Below, piece after piece: positions 18,905 to 27,508 of a stretch of DNA of 64,000 nt; position 1 is the stretch's first letter, and every line of letters starts with the position of its first letter. The DNA is from Neobacillus niacini. Its GTDB lineage: Bacteria; Bacillota; Bacilli; Bacillales; Cytobacillaceae. The notes under the pieces are model-generated. The model did no database searches. It was not told the DNA's origin and saw only the letters and a program-made list of their open reading frames with translations. The position numbers and the translations under genes were made by a program. The DNA is taken from the NCBI RefSeq assembly GCF_030817595.1, contig NZ_JAUSZN010000001.1, forward strand, positions 5,630,001 to 5,694,000. The letters run 5' to 3'.

Positions 18905-20016
18905 GAATTGCGCAAATTAAACTCAAAGTCATAAGTATGCCATTGAAGTCCCCCTTTCACACCCATTTAGGTACCGTTTCAGAACGTGAGGGGATTATCG
19001 TAGAGGTAATCGATTCAGATGGCATTTCCGGATATGGAGAGGGTGTGGCCTTTTCCACACCGTGGTACACAGAAGAGACTGTCTCGACTAGTTTACATAT
19101 TATGAGTGATGTATTGATTCCTTTACTCAAGAAGCAACCAATTAAACATCCAAAAGACGCAGCGATTCTTTTTCAGTCTGTAAGGAGAAACCATATGGCT
19201 AAGGCAGGGTTAGAAATGGCCATTTGGGATTTATATGCAAAAAGGAATTCTTTATCGCTTTCTAGAGCCATTGGGGGAACTAGAAGTGAAATTGCTTCTG
19301 GTGTGGTAGTGGCTGCAGATTCACTTACTAATTCTCTCAAACAAATTGAAAAATATTTGGGAGAGGGATACCAGAGATTTAAGGTTAAGATTAATCCTAG
19401 TCAGGATTATTCGGTTCTAGAAGCAATTCGCCGCTATTATCCAGATCTTCCGTTAATGGCTGATGCAAATTCTGCTTATACCTTAAACGATATAGACAAA
19501 TTAAAAGCATTAGATGATTTTAATCTTTTGATGATTGAACAACCGCTGGCTAGTGACGATATTATTGAACACTCACTACTTCAAAAAGAGATAAATACAC
19601 CGATCTGTTTAGATGAAAGTATTGTCAGCTTTAATGACGCAAAAAATGCTATTGAACTTGGGAGCTGTAAGATTATTAATATTAAAGCAGGCAGAGTGGG
19701 AGGACTTTACGAAGCAAAAAGAATTCATGATTATTGCCTTGAGAAGGGAATTGAAGTTTGGTGCGGGGGAATGATCGAATTTGGAATATCCCGTGCGCAC
19801 AACATTGCGCTTGCTTCACTGCCTGGATTTACAATTCCAGGTGATATATCTGCTTCAAATCGATTTTGGGAAGAGGATATCATTATGCCTGAGGTATGTG
19901 TTAGGAATGGTTATGTGTGCGTCCCAGATACATCGGGTATAGGGTTTGGCATTAATAAAAAGAGGCTAAGGGAAACTACTCAAATAGAAAAGGTATTTAA
20001 CTTCGAAAAAAAATAA
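18901..20016 (+). CDS. menC: o-succinylbenzoate synthase MenC
   Basis: Enolase-superfamily dehydratase turning SHCHC into OSB. It has the acid/base lysine motif KVKIN, metal ligands in LMADANSAY, MIEQPL and CLDESIV, then NIKAGRVGG and GGMIEFGISR. 371 residues. Translation is coupled to menE. A terminator hairpin starts at its own stop codon, ending the men region. Confidence 0.95.
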   Translation: MRIAQIKLKVISMPLKSPFHTHLGTVSEREGIIVEVIDSDGISGYGEGVAFSTPWYTEETVSTSLHIMSDVLIPLLKKQPIKHPKDAAILFQSVRRNHMAKAGLEMAIWDLYAKRNSLSLSRAIGGTRSEIASGVVVAADSLTNSLKQIEKYLGEGYQRFKVKINPSQDYSVLEAIRRYYPDLPLMADANSAYTLNDIDKLKALDDFNLLMIEQPLASDDIIEHSLLQKEINTPICLDESIVSFNDAKNAIELGSCKIINIKAGRVGGLYEAKRIHDYCLEKGIEVWCGGMIEFGISRAHNIALASLPGFTIPGDISASNRFWEEDIIMPEVCVRNGYVCVPDTSGIGFGINKKRLRETTQIEKVFNFEKK

Positions 20017-20045
20017 ACCAGACAAAAAGTCTGGTTTAATTTTTT
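20014..20045. terminator. terminator after menC
   Basis: TAAACCAGAC-AAAAA-GTCTGGTTTA followed by a T-rich stretch; the menC TAA forms part of the stem. It may also serve the small minus-strand gene that ends at 20048. Confidence 0.9.
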
Positions 20046-20047
20046 AT

Positions 20048-20206
20048 TTATAAATCTGAAGGTTCGAAAGTTTTACAATCAGTTTCTTGACTGTTATCAG
20101 CTGTTTTTCCTTTGTGGCTGACAACATATATGCTATCTGCACTGCATTTATTTCCTTTTGCCCAAAAAGAACAGTTGTTAACTTCACATAATACATCTTG
20201 TGCCAT
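20048..20206 (-). CDS. DUF1540 small cysteine-rich protein
   Basis: 52 residues, MAQDVLCEVNNCSFWAKGNK at the start, with four cysteines in the pattern CxVxxCxxWxxGNxCxAxxIxV...C.TF that marks DUF1540. The pattern suggests a small metal-binding or disulfide-knit domain, but its role is unknown. AAGGAG lies 8 nt before the ATG. It sits alone between menC and the zinc-binding lipoprotein gene. Confidence 0.85.
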   Translation of the reverse strand: MAQDVLCEVNNCSFWAKGNKCSADSIYVVSHKGKTADNSQETDCKTFEPSDL

Positions 20207-20297
20207 TTGTATCACTCCTTATTATCATTCGTAATACAAAAATAGCTTTTGATTTTTTACATCTTCTCATCCCTGTAAGTTAAAGGGAACTAACCAG

Positions 20298-21239
20298 CTA
20301 ATTGTTTAAAGCAGTTTTCAGTGATGATAAGTTCTGCTCCATGAGAGTAAAATATGTTTCTTTATCTTTAATGTTTTCTTTAGTTAAAGTAGCTAAATTA
20401 TGAACAGGCAAAGCCTTCGCTCCAATTTCCTTTTGAACAATCTCAGCTAATTTTGATTTGACATTTTGTTCAAAAAGGATGTAATGCAGTCCATGTTCAT
20501 CCGCCAGTGAAATAATTTTTTCTAGTTCTCGCTGTGTAGGTTCATTCGTTGTAGACAGACCTGAAATACTGATTTCTTCAAGACCGTATCTTTGCTCCCA
20601 GTAGCTAAATGCAGCATGAGTGACAAGAAAATCTTTGTGTTTTGCCTTTTGAATAGTGCTTTCAAATTCCGAATTTAATTGATCTAATTCATCTGCAAGC
20701 TTTTGATAATTTTGATCAAACGTCTCTTTATTTTGAGGCATCTTTTCAATTAAAGAGTCCCTAATGACGGCAGCCATTTCCTTCGCATAAACGGGGTCAA
20801 GCCAAACATGAGGATTAAAATCTCCATGACCGTCATCCTCGTGGTCATCATGTGCTTCATGTTCTTCTGCAGGATCTAATATAAGCTCTTCAGCAGTTGG
20901 AATCAACGAGACGTTTTCATTTTTTAATGATTCCTTCGCACTCTCTACAAATCCTTCTAATCCCAAGCCGATGTAGAAAAATAAATCTGAATCCGCTAGT
21001 TTTATCATATCTTTTTGCGATGGTTCAAACGTATGCTCATCTGCGCCTGGAGGATAGATAGTATTGACAGTAACGTATTTTCCCCCGATACGCTCCGTAA
21101 AATATTGAAGAGGGAATACTGTGGAATAGATCGTTAACTGATCTTTCTTCTTTTCTGATGATTGTTCATTTTCTGTACTGCAAGCAGTTATGACGATGCT
21201 AAATAATAAAAAAAATGGTAAAAGAATTATCTTTTTCAT
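20298..21239 (-). CDS. zinc ABC transporter substrate-binding lipoprotein (ZnuA/AdcA family)
   Basis: Captures Zn2+ outside the membrane for an ABC importer. The lipobox VITAC gives an anchored lipoprotein with Cys20 as lipid site. Cluster A-1 metal-binding features are visible: PPGADEHTFEP with one ligand His, the acidic His-rich loop EEHEAHDDHEDDGHGD (about 126-141), NPHVWLDP, VTHAAFSYW and a C-terminal ILFEQNVKS. 313 residues. No permease or ATPase gene is adjacent on either side, so the partner is encoded elsewhere. Zur-type boxes upstream support zinc rather than manganese. Confidence 0.9.
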   Translation of the reverse strand: MKKIILLPFFLLFSIVITACSTENEQSSEKKKDQLTIYSTVFPLQYFTERIGGKYVTVNTIYPPGADEHTFEPSQKDMIKLADSDLFFYIGLGLEGFVESAKESLKNENVSLIPTAEELILDPAEEHEAHDDHEDDGHGDFNPHVWLDPVYAKEMAAVIRDSLIEKMPQNKETFDQNYQKLADELDQLNSEFESTIQKAKHKDFLVTHAAFSYWEQRYGLEEISISGLSTTNEPTQRELEKIISLADEHGLHYILFEQNVKSKLAEIVQKEIGAKALPVHNLATLTKENIKDKETYFTLMEQNLSSLKTALNN

Positions 21240-21260
21240 ACGTTCTCCTTTAAAGTGTAT

Positions 21261-21281
21261 AAACCGGAGTTATTACGATTT
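21261..21281 (-). promoter_or_regulatory. Zur box upstream of the zinc-binding lipoprotein gene
   Basis: AAACCGGAGTTATTACGATTT matches 17 of the 20 specified positions of the Bacillus Zur consensus AAATCGTAATnATTACGATTT; the right half-site is perfect. It lies about 20 nt before the start codon, so Zur bound here would block the promoter or early transcription. Confidence 0.8.
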
Positions 21282-21324
21282 ATATTCGAAAAATTTTTAG
21301 TATTTAGATTATAAAAAAATGTAT

Positions 21325-21345
21325 AATACGGAACGATTCCGATTT
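21325..21345 (-). promoter_or_regulatory. second, weaker Zur-like box
   Basis: AATACGGAACGATTCCGATTT matches 15 of 20 Zur consensus positions and contains its own symmetric core GGAA-CGA-TTCC. It is 64 nt from the first box, between the lipoprotein gene and the divergent carbonic anhydrase gene, so it could touch either promoter. Confidence 0.45.
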
Positions 21346-21450
21346 CCTTATGTATCTTACAAAAAAAATGAGTTAATTGCAAGCAAAATATTGTAGGATG
21401 CGGTAGTATTTATGTATTCTTAATATAAACAAAGTTAAGGTGGGATAATT

Positions 21451-22023
21451 ATGAATAACACTACATTATTAAATGAAATCTTGGATTATAACCAAAAATT
21501 TGTTGAAAGCCGCGAATATGAAAAATATGAAACAACAAAATTTCCAAATAAACGGATGGTCATTCTTACTTGCATGGACACGCGATTATTAGAATTACTG
21601 CCAAAAGCTTTAAACTTAAACAATGGGGATGTAAAAACGATAAAAAATGCCGGGGCACTTGTATCTCATCCATTTGGAAGTATTATGAGAAGTATTCTAA
21701 TCGCTGTTTACCAGCTTAAAGCAGAAGAAGTCCTAGTCATTGCTCACCACGATTGTGGAATGAGTGGATTGAAGGCTGAACCAGTAATAGAAAGTATGAT
21801 GAGCCGTGGAGTAACAGAAGAAACGTTTGATACTCTTACTTATTCAGGTATTGATATTAAAAAATGGCTGCATGGATTTGATAATGTTACAGAAAGCGTG
21901 GAGCATAGCGTGGATGTAATAAGAAACCATCCCTTAATGCCAGAGGGTGTTCCGGTGCATGGGTTGGTCATTGACCCTAAGACAGGAAAACTTGACCTTG
22001 TTGTCGATGGTTATCAAGATTAA
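21451..22023 (+). CDS. ytiB: beta-class carbonic anhydrase (YtiB)
   Basis: Interconverts CO2 and bicarbonate; cytosolic zinc enzyme. Zinc and active-site residues are in TCMDTR (C41, D43, R45) and AHHDCGM (H99 or H100, C102). 190 residues, near the roughly 187 recalled for B. subtilis YtiB. The start follows AAGGTGGGA. It is divergent from the zinc lipoprotein gene, across two Zur-like sites, and its stop overlaps that of yidD. Confidence 0.9.
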   Translation: MNNTTLLNEILDYNQKFVESREYEKYETTKFPNKRMVILTCMDTRLLELLPKALNLNNGDVKTIKNAGALVSHPFGSIMRSILIAVYQLKAEEVLVIAHHDCGMSGLKAEPVIESMMSRGVTEETFDTLTYSGIDIKKWLHGFDNVTESVEHSVDVIRNHPLMPEGVPVHGLVIDPKTGKLDLVVDGYQD

Positions 22024-22247
22024 TTCTCCTTTTTCTCTGGCACAGGATCTATGCCGCCCGGATGAAAAGGATGACATTTAAGAATTCTCTTTAATGTAAG
22101 CCAGCCGCCTTTTAAAGCTCCAAATCGTTGAACAGCCTCCAATCCATAATGTGAACATGTGGGATAAAAACGACAGCTTGGCGGTTTAATAGGAGAAATA
22201 ACCACTTGATAAAATCGAATAACAGAAATTAAAATCTTTTTAAACAT
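22020..22247 (-). CDS. yidD: membrane protein insertion efficiency factor YidD
   Basis: Small membrane-associated protein thought to help YidC/SpoIIIJ-type insertion. Family core: [20 protein letters not shown], then TCSHYGLEA and [24 protein letters not shown], with the three conserved cysteines. The ATG at 22247 gives 75 residues, the usual length; a TTG at 22268 would add seven residues. Convergent with ytiB, stops overlapping by 4 nt. Confidence 0.93.
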   Translation of the reverse strand: MFKKILISVIRFYQVVISPIKPPSCRFYPTCSHYGLEAVQRFGALKGGWLTLKRILKCHPFHPGGIDPVPEKKEN

Positions 22248-22321
22248 AGGGGAAACTCCCTTCCACAAATTACTTAAAAGATATCACAAATAGAAAAAAA
22301 CGTCTAAATTGTTAACTATAA

Positions 22322-22367
22322 CTAAGTAGATGAAAAAACTCGGAATTTATAGTATGATACTACTTAG
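22322..22367 (+). promoter_or_regulatory. inverted repeat flanking a probable luxS promoter -10 box
   Basis: CTAAGTAG (22322-22329) and CTACTTAG (22360-22367) form a perfect 8-bp inverted repeat 30 nt apart. A TATGAT (22353-22358) lies between the arms, but no clear -35 box is seen. It could be an operator pair or a 5' RNA stem. Confidence 0.4.
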
Positions 22368-22373
22368 ACGAAT

Positions 22374-22562
22374 GCTATATTAATGGCACTCCGTTGGTTG
22401 GAGCGGAAGGCACGAAGACTCCTGCGGGAGGACGGGGTCTCCCCGGACCGCCCGCGGAAAGCGAAGTGCCTCGTGACAGGCAAAAAACGCCTGTCCCTGC
22501 GGTGAAAATTCGTAGAAGTTTTCCTTAGTGGAGAGGAAATCAACGGACCCGTTTAATACAGC
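22374..22562. repeat. palindromic leader repeat, copy A (upstream of luxS)
   Basis: 189 nt. It shares with copies B and C the blocks gcggaagg, gactcctgcgggaggacggg, cggaaagcgaag and the GACAGGC/GCCTGTC hairpin (22475-22495). Inverted ends: GCTATATTAA on the left against TTTAATACAGC on the right, and CCGTTG (22391) against CAACGG (22541). It lacks the GGCGC/GCGCC hairpin module seen in B and C. It ends 25 nt before the luxS start codon, so it would be part of the luxS leader RNA if transcription starts at the TATGAT box. Confidence 0.85.
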
Positions 22563-22587
22563 TTAATGTATAAAAGGAGTGGGGATA

Positions 22588-23061
22588 ATGCCTTCAGTAG
22601 AAAGCTTTGATTTAGATCATAATGCCGTTAAAGCACCTTACGTGAGACATTGTGGTGTCCATAAAGTAGGAACCGACGGTATAGTTAATAAATACGATAT
22701 TCGTTTTTGCCAGCCAAATAAACAGGCGATGAAGCCTGATGTCATCCATACATTAGAACATTTGCTTGCATTCAATCTCCGTGCACACGTAGAGAAATAT
22801 GATCACTTTGATATTATTGATATTTCACCTATGGGCTGCCAAACAGGCTACTATTTGGTTGTGAGTGGTGAGCCAACTGTTGAAGAAATCATTGACCTCC
22901 TTGAAGATACGATGAAGACCGCAATAGAAATAACTGAGATTCCAGCAGCAAACGAAAGACAATGTGGTCAAGCAAAACTTCACGATTTAGAGGGAGCAAA
23001 ACGCCTAATGCGTTTTTGGCTTGAGCAAAGTAAAGAAGACTTAAAGCAAGTTTTTGCTTAA
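22588..23061 (+). CDS. luxS: S-ribosylhomocysteine lyase LuxS
   Basis: Splits S-ribosylhomocysteine into homocysteine and DPD, the precursor of autoinducer-2, as part of the activated methyl cycle. The metal site HTLEH (H54, E57, H58) and the ERQCGQ cysteine region are present, plus [10 protein letters not shown]. 157 residues from the ATG at 22588, which follows AAAGGAGTGGGG; an ATG at 22579 is too close to the binding site. MetK and SAM users elsewhere in the window feed this cycle. Confidence 0.97.
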   Translation: MPSVESFDLDHNAVKAPYVRHCGVHKVGTDGIVNKYDIRFCQPNKQAMKPDVIHTLEHLLAFNLRAHVEKYDHFDIIDISPMGCQTGYYLVVSGEPTVEEIIDLLEDTMKTAIEITEIPAANERQCGQAKLHDLEGAKRLMRFWLEQSKEDLKQVFA

Positions 23062-23065
23062 GAAT

Positions 23066-23101
23066 AAAAAATTCCTATTCGTTTGAATAGGAATTTTTTT
23101 A
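23066..23101. terminator. terminator between luxS and ytzI
   Basis: AAAAATTCCTATTC-GTTT-GAATAGGAATTTTTTT. It can act on both strands; the ytzI stop lies in the last bases. Confidence 0.92.
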
Positions 23102-23263
23102 CTGCTTATTTTCGGTATCAGGATGATTTTCGTTCTGTAAATAAGGATTATCATCCAATGGGTCTACAGTATGTTTAAATTTATATGCTTTTGAAGTAGT
23201 AATTACAGCAAGCAATAATACCACTATAATGATAATAACGCTTACCACCAAGATCGTATACAT
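23099..23263 (-). CDS. ytzI: YtzI-family small membrane protein
   Basis: 54 residues: one N-terminal transmembrane helix (YTILVVSVIIIIVVLLLAVI) and a short hydrophilic tail with KHTVDPLDDNP. This agrees with the YtzI protein I recall near luxS in Bacillus, though symbol and function are uncertain. The start codon follows GGGAGGATT. Confidence 0.75.
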   Translation of the reverse strand: MYTILVVSVIIIIVVLLLAVITTSKAYKFKHTVDPLDDNPYLQNENHPDTENKQ

Positions 23264-23317
23264 TTTTTAATCCTCCCTTTTCCACTCTTATATTTTAGCA
23301 TGGTTTGACTTTTTTTT

Positions 23318-23349
23318 AACAAAAAAATGGAACTGCATGAGGCAGTTCC
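23318..23349 (-). terminator. terminator after the DUF6154 gene
   Basis: On the minus strand GGAACTGCC-TCAT-GCAGTTCC followed by a T-rich run (A-rich 23318-23328 on the plus strand). Confidence 0.85.
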
Positions 23350-23377
23350 AAAATTTTTGTGGTATGTAATGTAATTA

Positions 23378-23635
23378 TTAGTGAATATTTCTTGGATAAT
23401 AAGTATGGGTGCGCTGCTGGCCATATTCTTCCTGGGCGAATTTACCTTTTAAGCTCTCGATTAAATAAAGCCCCATTAAATCGTATAATTCTTGTTTATC
23501 CATCTCTTTAATTAAGTGCAGCAGATCCTCATGTGACATCTCTTCTAAGAAGGCGAAAGCTAACATATCAATATCCTCTTCATCACCTGTCAGCTTATCT
23601 CGATACATCTGAAATAATTCATCAACTAACCTCAT
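23378..23635 (-). CDS. DUF6154-family small acidic protein
   Basis: 85 residues, mostly helical and acidic (MRLVDELFQMYRDKLTGDEE, then FLEEMSHEDLLHLI). It looks like the Bacillaceae DUF6154 family; no function is known to me. The ATG at 23635 follows GGAGGTGAAC; a start at 23650 would overlap that site. Confidence 0.7.
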   Translation of the reverse strand: MRLVDELFQMYRDKLTGDEEDIDMLAFAFLEEMSHEDLLHLIKEMDKQELYDLMGLYLIESLKGKFAQEEYGQQRTHTYYPRNIH

Positions 23636-23873
23636 TCCGTTCACCTCCAAAGAATTTTTTAAAATTTTTTTCCTTACTTATTCAATTCCCTTAATGATGA
23701 AAAATATCCTCTATGGCAGAAGCGAAAGTTTGTAAAAATGGCGAAATTCCATTTTCTTAATATTATGACAATTATACATCATTCAGTTCTAAAAAATGAG
23801 TCGAAATTTGAAAAAGAATAAATTTTATTTGATTGTGGGAAATTCTAAATAATATTAATAAGGGGATGACAAA

Positions 23874-24197
23874 ATGGATCAGCAAAAAAAGACCTATTAT
23901 ATAGATGTTGGGCACGGACAAATATCTCAAAGTGCAACAGCTTCTGCCTGGAGCTTTAAGATTCAGGCTAGTGATGAGGAAATTACCCAGCTTCGTGAGA
24001 TGTTTGACCAAAATTATTCAACAGAATGGCAAAACTTCTTCAGAGCGCATGTTCCATATGTTCAATATCATTATGACCGTGAAAATGACGCTTATGACAA
24101 TACGATTGAACAAGTTTATGGGATGATTTATAAACTGGGAGATAATGAAGCTAGAAGTCATATTGAATCGATGAATATCTTACCAAAACAAGGGTAA
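23874..24197 (+). CDS. conserved protein of unknown function
   Basis: 107 residues with no signal peptide or membrane segment. It begins MDQQKKTYYIDVGHGQIS, with mixed alpha/beta composition and a charged segment DRENDAYDNTIEQVYGMIY. Codon use and a good binding site (AAGGGGATGAC) support a real gene, followed by its own terminator. I do not recognise the fold with confidence. By position it lies just before ytkD. Confidence 0.7.
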   Translation: MDQQKKTYYIDVGHGQISQSATASAWSFKIQASDEEITQLREMFDQNYSTEWQNFFRAHVPYVQYHYDRENDAYDNTIEQVYGMIYKLGDNEARSHIESMNILPKQG

Positions 24198-24204
24198 TAC
24201 AAAG

Positions 24205-24240
24205 CGGAAAATCCTATCTACAAGGATTTTCCGTTTTTTT
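24205..24240 (+). terminator. terminator after the 107-residue protein gene
   Basis: CGGAAAATCCT-ATCTACA-AGGATTTTCCG then seven T. Confidence 0.93.
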
Positions 24241-24283
24241 CGATTATAATAAATAATCAAGAGGTACCTAGGGGTGAGGATTG

Positions 24284-24763
24284 GTGAAAAATTTTATTGA
24301 TCGATTAGGGAACAAGGTAGAGCTATCATTCTCAAGCAATGCCTTTGGGCAGGAAGCAAAGCATGTACTTGTAATTTGTAAATATTTAGATGATTGGTTA
24401 TTAACTATGCATAGCGTTCGAGGACTCGAATTTCCGGGAGGTAAAATGGAACCTGGAGAATCCCTAAAAGAAGCGGCTATTCGTGAGGTTTATGAGGAGA
24501 CGGGAGCCACCTTAGAGGACCTTACACAAATAGCTGAATATAGAGTTGCTGACGAAAAAAATACTTTTGTAAAGGCTGTATTTTGGGGGAAAATAAATTC
24601 AGTACATAAAATGAATAGCTACTTCGAGACAAAAGGGCCGGTATTAATAAAAGGTGATTTGTTAGATTTGCGTTTTGGTGAAGAGTTCAGCTTTATTATG
24701 AAGGATGATGTGGTTGCTGAATGTATAAAGTATATCTATAAGGTGGAACACGAAAAAGAATAG
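24284..24763 (+). CDS. ytkD: Nudix hydrolase YtkD (8-oxo-dGTPase type)
   Basis: Hydrolyses nucleoside triphosphates, in B. subtilis including oxidised guanine nucleotides. The Nudix box is complete: GGKMEPGESLKEAAIREVYE followed by ETGA, around residues 46-69. The C-terminal FETKGPVLI and FSFIMKDDV segments match the YtkD subfamily. The GTG at 24284 lies 7 nt after AGGGGTG and gives 159 residues; a TTG at 24281 is the alternative. Convergent with ytlD. Confidence 0.9.
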   Translation: MKNFIDRLGNKVELSFSSNAFGQEAKHVLVICKYLDDWLLTMHSVRGLEFPGGKMEPGESLKEAAIREVYEETGATLEDLTQIAEYRVADEKNTFVKAVFWGKINSVHKMNSYFETKGPVLIKGDLLDLRFGEEFSFIMKDDVVAECIKYIYKVEHEKE

Positions 24764-24789
24764 CGACAAATTTAGATAAGCCGCTATTC
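24758..24789. repeat. inverted repeat containing both stop codons of ytkD and ytlD
   Basis: GAATAGCG (24758-24765) and CGCTATTC (24782-24789): both proteins end in Glu-stop read from the same GAATAG sequence in opposite arms. There is no T run, so it is not a classic terminator. Confidence 0.7.
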
Positions 24790-25569
24790 CTTGATAAGTT
24801 TTTTTTCCAATAGTTCTACAAGCTGGTACATGATTGTTGCAACCACTGCAATAACCAGCAAGGACAAAAAGACCAGGGTAAAATTAAAGACTTGGAAGCC
24901 ATAAATGATGAAGTAACCCAGTCCTCTGGATGAAACTAAAAATTCACCAACGATGACACCGACCCAGGATAATCCAACATTCACCTTTAAGGTTGAAATA
25001 ATCGTTGGAAAACTAGCTGGAAGTATAGCTTCCTTAAAGCATTGAAGACGTGTCGCTCCGAATGTTTGCAGTACTTTTAAATAGTTAGGGTCGACTTCTT
25101 TAAAAGAAGTATAAACTACAATCGTGGTAATGATAACCGAGATGATGGCTCCCATTGCAATAATGGAAGGGTATCCAGGTCCAAGGGCTACGATTAAAAT
25201 GGGACCTAAGGCGACCTTTGGCATCGCATTTAGGATGACGAGATAGGGGTCAACAATTTTTGACAGCATCGGTGACCACCAAAGCAGTGCTGCAAGTACG
25301 GTTCCAAGTAACGTACCCAAAATGAATCCAAAAATCGTTTCAGTTAAGGTTACACCGAGATTGGACATTAAAGAACCATCTTGTAATTTTTCAAGAAATA
25401 AATCCCAAATTTTCGATGGAGAGCTGAAGAGTAAAGGGTCGATCCAACGTTTTTGACTCGAAATTTCCCAACTAGAGAAAAAGAGGAGGAAAATGACGAT
25501 TTGATAAAAACGTACCCATCTTTTTTCAATCGTCAGGGAATGTAAATAATTTTTATGGAGGAGGCTCAC
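24784..25569 (-). CDS. ytlD: ABC transporter permease YtlD
   Basis: Integral membrane subunit of an importer of the nitrate/sulfonate/taurine (SsuC/TauC) family, with about six transmembrane helices. The cytoplasmic EAA loop that contacts the ATPase is visible as [20 protein letters not shown]. The GTG at 25569 is the first plausible start after the ytlC stop and gives 261 residues; a frame open to 25641 overlaps ytlC. Last gene of ytlA-ytlC-ytlD. Confidence 0.88.
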   Translation of the reverse strand: MSLLHKNYLHSLTIEKRWVRFYQIVIFLLFFSSWEISSQKRWIDPLLFSSPSKIWDLFLEKLQDGSLMSNLGVTLTETIFGFILGTLLGTVLAALLWWSPMLSKIVDPYLVILNAMPKVALGPILIVALGPGYPSIIAMGAIISVIITTIVVYTSFKEVDPNYLKVLQTFGATRLQCFKEAILPASFPTIISTLKVNVGLSWVGVIVGEFLVSSRGLGYFIIYGFQVFNFTLVFLSLLVIAVVATIMYQLVELLEKKLIKE

Positions 25570-25570
25570 G

Positions 25571-26347
25571 TTAGTTTTTCCCTGTTTCAAGTGAATCCAA
25601 CTCCTTCCATATTTTCTGAAAAATACTCGAAAATGCTTCATGGTTTCTTGCGTTAAAAGGGGATATGTTTCTTAGTTCCTCTGGCATTTCAAAAATTTTA
25701 TGAATTCTGCCTGGACTTGGTGAAAAAAGCACAACCCGGTCACTCATCGCTATCGCTTCACCAATATCATGTGTGACAAGAATGGCTGTTTTGCCAAAGG
25801 AGTCGAGCGTGTTTGAGACTAAATCTTCTAGCTTTAACTTCGTTTGATAATCTAACGCTGAAAATGGTTCATCCAGCATCAGAAGCTTTGGCTCCGTGGC
25901 AAGTGTTCTTACAAGTGCAGCACGCTGCCTCATACCACCTGAAAGCTGCTTAGGGAGCTGTTTCTCGATACCCTTTAAACCCATTTGATTTAAAAGGTCT
26001 AATGCGGCACTTTTTGTTTGCTCATTCAATTGTTTGGATAACTTTAGACCTATAAGGATATTTTCTTCAATTGTTTTCCACGGAAACAGATAGTCCTGTT
26101 GGAGCATGTAGCCGATTTGGTTTTTTAGCCCCGTGATTGGTTTATTTTCGAGCAAAATGGTTCCTTGCGTTGGTTTTATAAGCCCGGCAATAATGGAAAG
26201 TAAGGTTGTTTTTCCACAGCCGCTAGGGCCGAGGAAGGAAACAAATTCACCTTCCTCAATATGCAAACTTATTTCCGAGAGGGCCGTTGTTGCAGAGGCT
26301 TTTGTGAAATAAGTGTGATGGATATCTTTTATGGCTAAAAAACTCAT
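25571..26347 (-). CDS. ytlC: ABC transporter ATP-binding protein YtlC
   Basis: Energises the importer. Walker [10 protein letters not shown] (about residues 39-47), Q-loop [13 protein letters not shown], signature [16 protein letters not shown], Walker [13 protein letters not shown] and H-loop LVTHDIGEA. 258 residues. The start follows GGGAGGCCGTCC. It lies between the binding protein and permease genes. Confidence 0.93.
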   Translation of the reverse strand: MSFLAIKDIHHTYFTKASATTALSEISLHIEEGEFVSFLGPSGCGKTTLLSIIAGLIKPTQGTILLENKPITGLKNQIGYMLQQDYLFPWKTIEENILIGLKLSKQLNEQTKSAALDLLNQMGLKGIEKQLPKQLSGGMRQRAALVRTLATEPKLLMLDEPFSALDYQTKLKLEDLVSNTLDSFGKTAILVTHDIGEAIAMSDRVVLFSPSPGRIHKIFEMPEELRNISPFNARNHEAFSSIFQKIWKELDSLETGKN

Positions 26348-26368
26348 TTGGACGGCCTCCCATATTTT

Positions 26369-27385
26369 TTATTCTTCTTTCACTTTTTCAGCTATTTTTG
26401 TGTTTACAAGTGTTGAATGATCAACCTCTTTTGGTAGCTCACCTGCTTCGTCCATGATGTTCTGGAGATTGTTCCACTCTTCCACATCAAGGATTGGATC
26501 AGTTGCGAACGAGCCTTGCTCTTTATATCGGTCTACTACTGTGCTAATGAGTTTGACGTCTGTATCAGGGAAATAGGTTTTAATTGCCTCAGCGATTTCG
26601 TCAGAACTATGTGTATCTACCCATTGCTGTGCCTTGTATACGGCTCTCGTGAATTTTTCTACAATATCCTTGTTATCTTTCATGTAACTGTCCTTTGCCA
26701 TGAAGGTTGTATATGGCACATGACCAGATTCTGTTCCAAAGGAAGCAATAATATGTCCTTTTCCTTCTTGTTCAAAAATGCTCGCCTGTGGTTCAAATAA
26801 TTGAACAAAGTCGCCTGTTCCTGAAGCAAAGGCACTTGGAATATTAGCAAAATCAATGTTTTGAATGAGATTTAAATCTTGATGAGGATCGATTCCATGT
26901 TTCTTAAGAACAAACTCCCCAACCATTTGCGGCATACCGCCAGTACGTTGACCTAAAAATGTTGATCCTTTTAACATATCCCAGGAGAAATTATCTATTT
27001 TTTCTCTTGAGACTAGGAAAGTGCCATCGGTTTGTGTGAGTTGTGCAAAGTTAATAACCGGATCATTGGATCCTTGAGCGTAAACATAAATAGAAGTTTC
27101 AGATCCTACCAATGCAATATCTGCACCATTTGATAAAAGTGTTGTCATGGTTTTATCACCGCCAAAGGCTGTGGACAGTTCAACATCTAAGCCCTCTTCT
27201 TCAAAAAAACCTTTTGCAATTGCCACATATTCAGGTGCATAGAAGATAGAACGAGTAACTTCTACCAATCTAACCTTTTCTATTTTCTCTGGATCCGTGT
27301 TGTCGGTATTGTTACAAGCAGCAATTGTGAACATGAGAATAAATATGAGAAGTGAAGAAAAGCTAATTTTTAGCGATTTTTTCAT
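26369..27385 (-). CDS. ytlA: ABC transporter substrate-binding lipoprotein YtlA (NMT1/THI5-like)
   Basis: Outer-face solute receptor. Signal peptide with lipobox TIAAC (Cys23-24 region), then an NMT1/SsuA-like domain: YAPEYVAIAKGFFEEEGLDV, GADIALVGSETSIY and GTGDFVQLFEPQA. 338 residues. The family binds sulfonates, taurine, nitrate or pyrimidine precursors; the ligand here is not evident. First gene of the ytl operon, with AAGGAGG before the start. Confidence 0.88.
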   Translation of the reverse strand: MKKSLKISFSSLLIFILMFTIAACNNTDNTDPEKIEKVRLVEVTRSIFYAPEYVAIAKGFFEEEGLDVELSTAFGGDKTMTTLLSNGADIALVGSETSIYVYAQGSNDPVINFAQLTQTDGTFLVSREKIDNFSWDMLKGSTFLGQRTGGMPQMVGEFVLKKHGIDPHQDLNLIQNIDFANIPSAFASGTGDFVQLFEPQASIFEQEGKGHIIASFGTESGHVPYTTFMAKDSYMKDNKDIVEKFTRAVYKAQQWVDTHSSDEIAEAIKTYFPDTDVKLISTVVDRYKEQGSFATDPILDVEEWNNLQNIMDEAGELPKEVDHSTLVNTKIAEKVKEE

Positions 27386-27508
27386 ACCAAAACCTCCTTA
27401 TACAATAAAAATCTGGGCTGTTGACCTAACATATCGTATGAAAGAGAAATAAATGTGTGAATGCCTACTTACATAAATTTTTACGGAATCATGGAAAGGT
27501 GAAATGTA

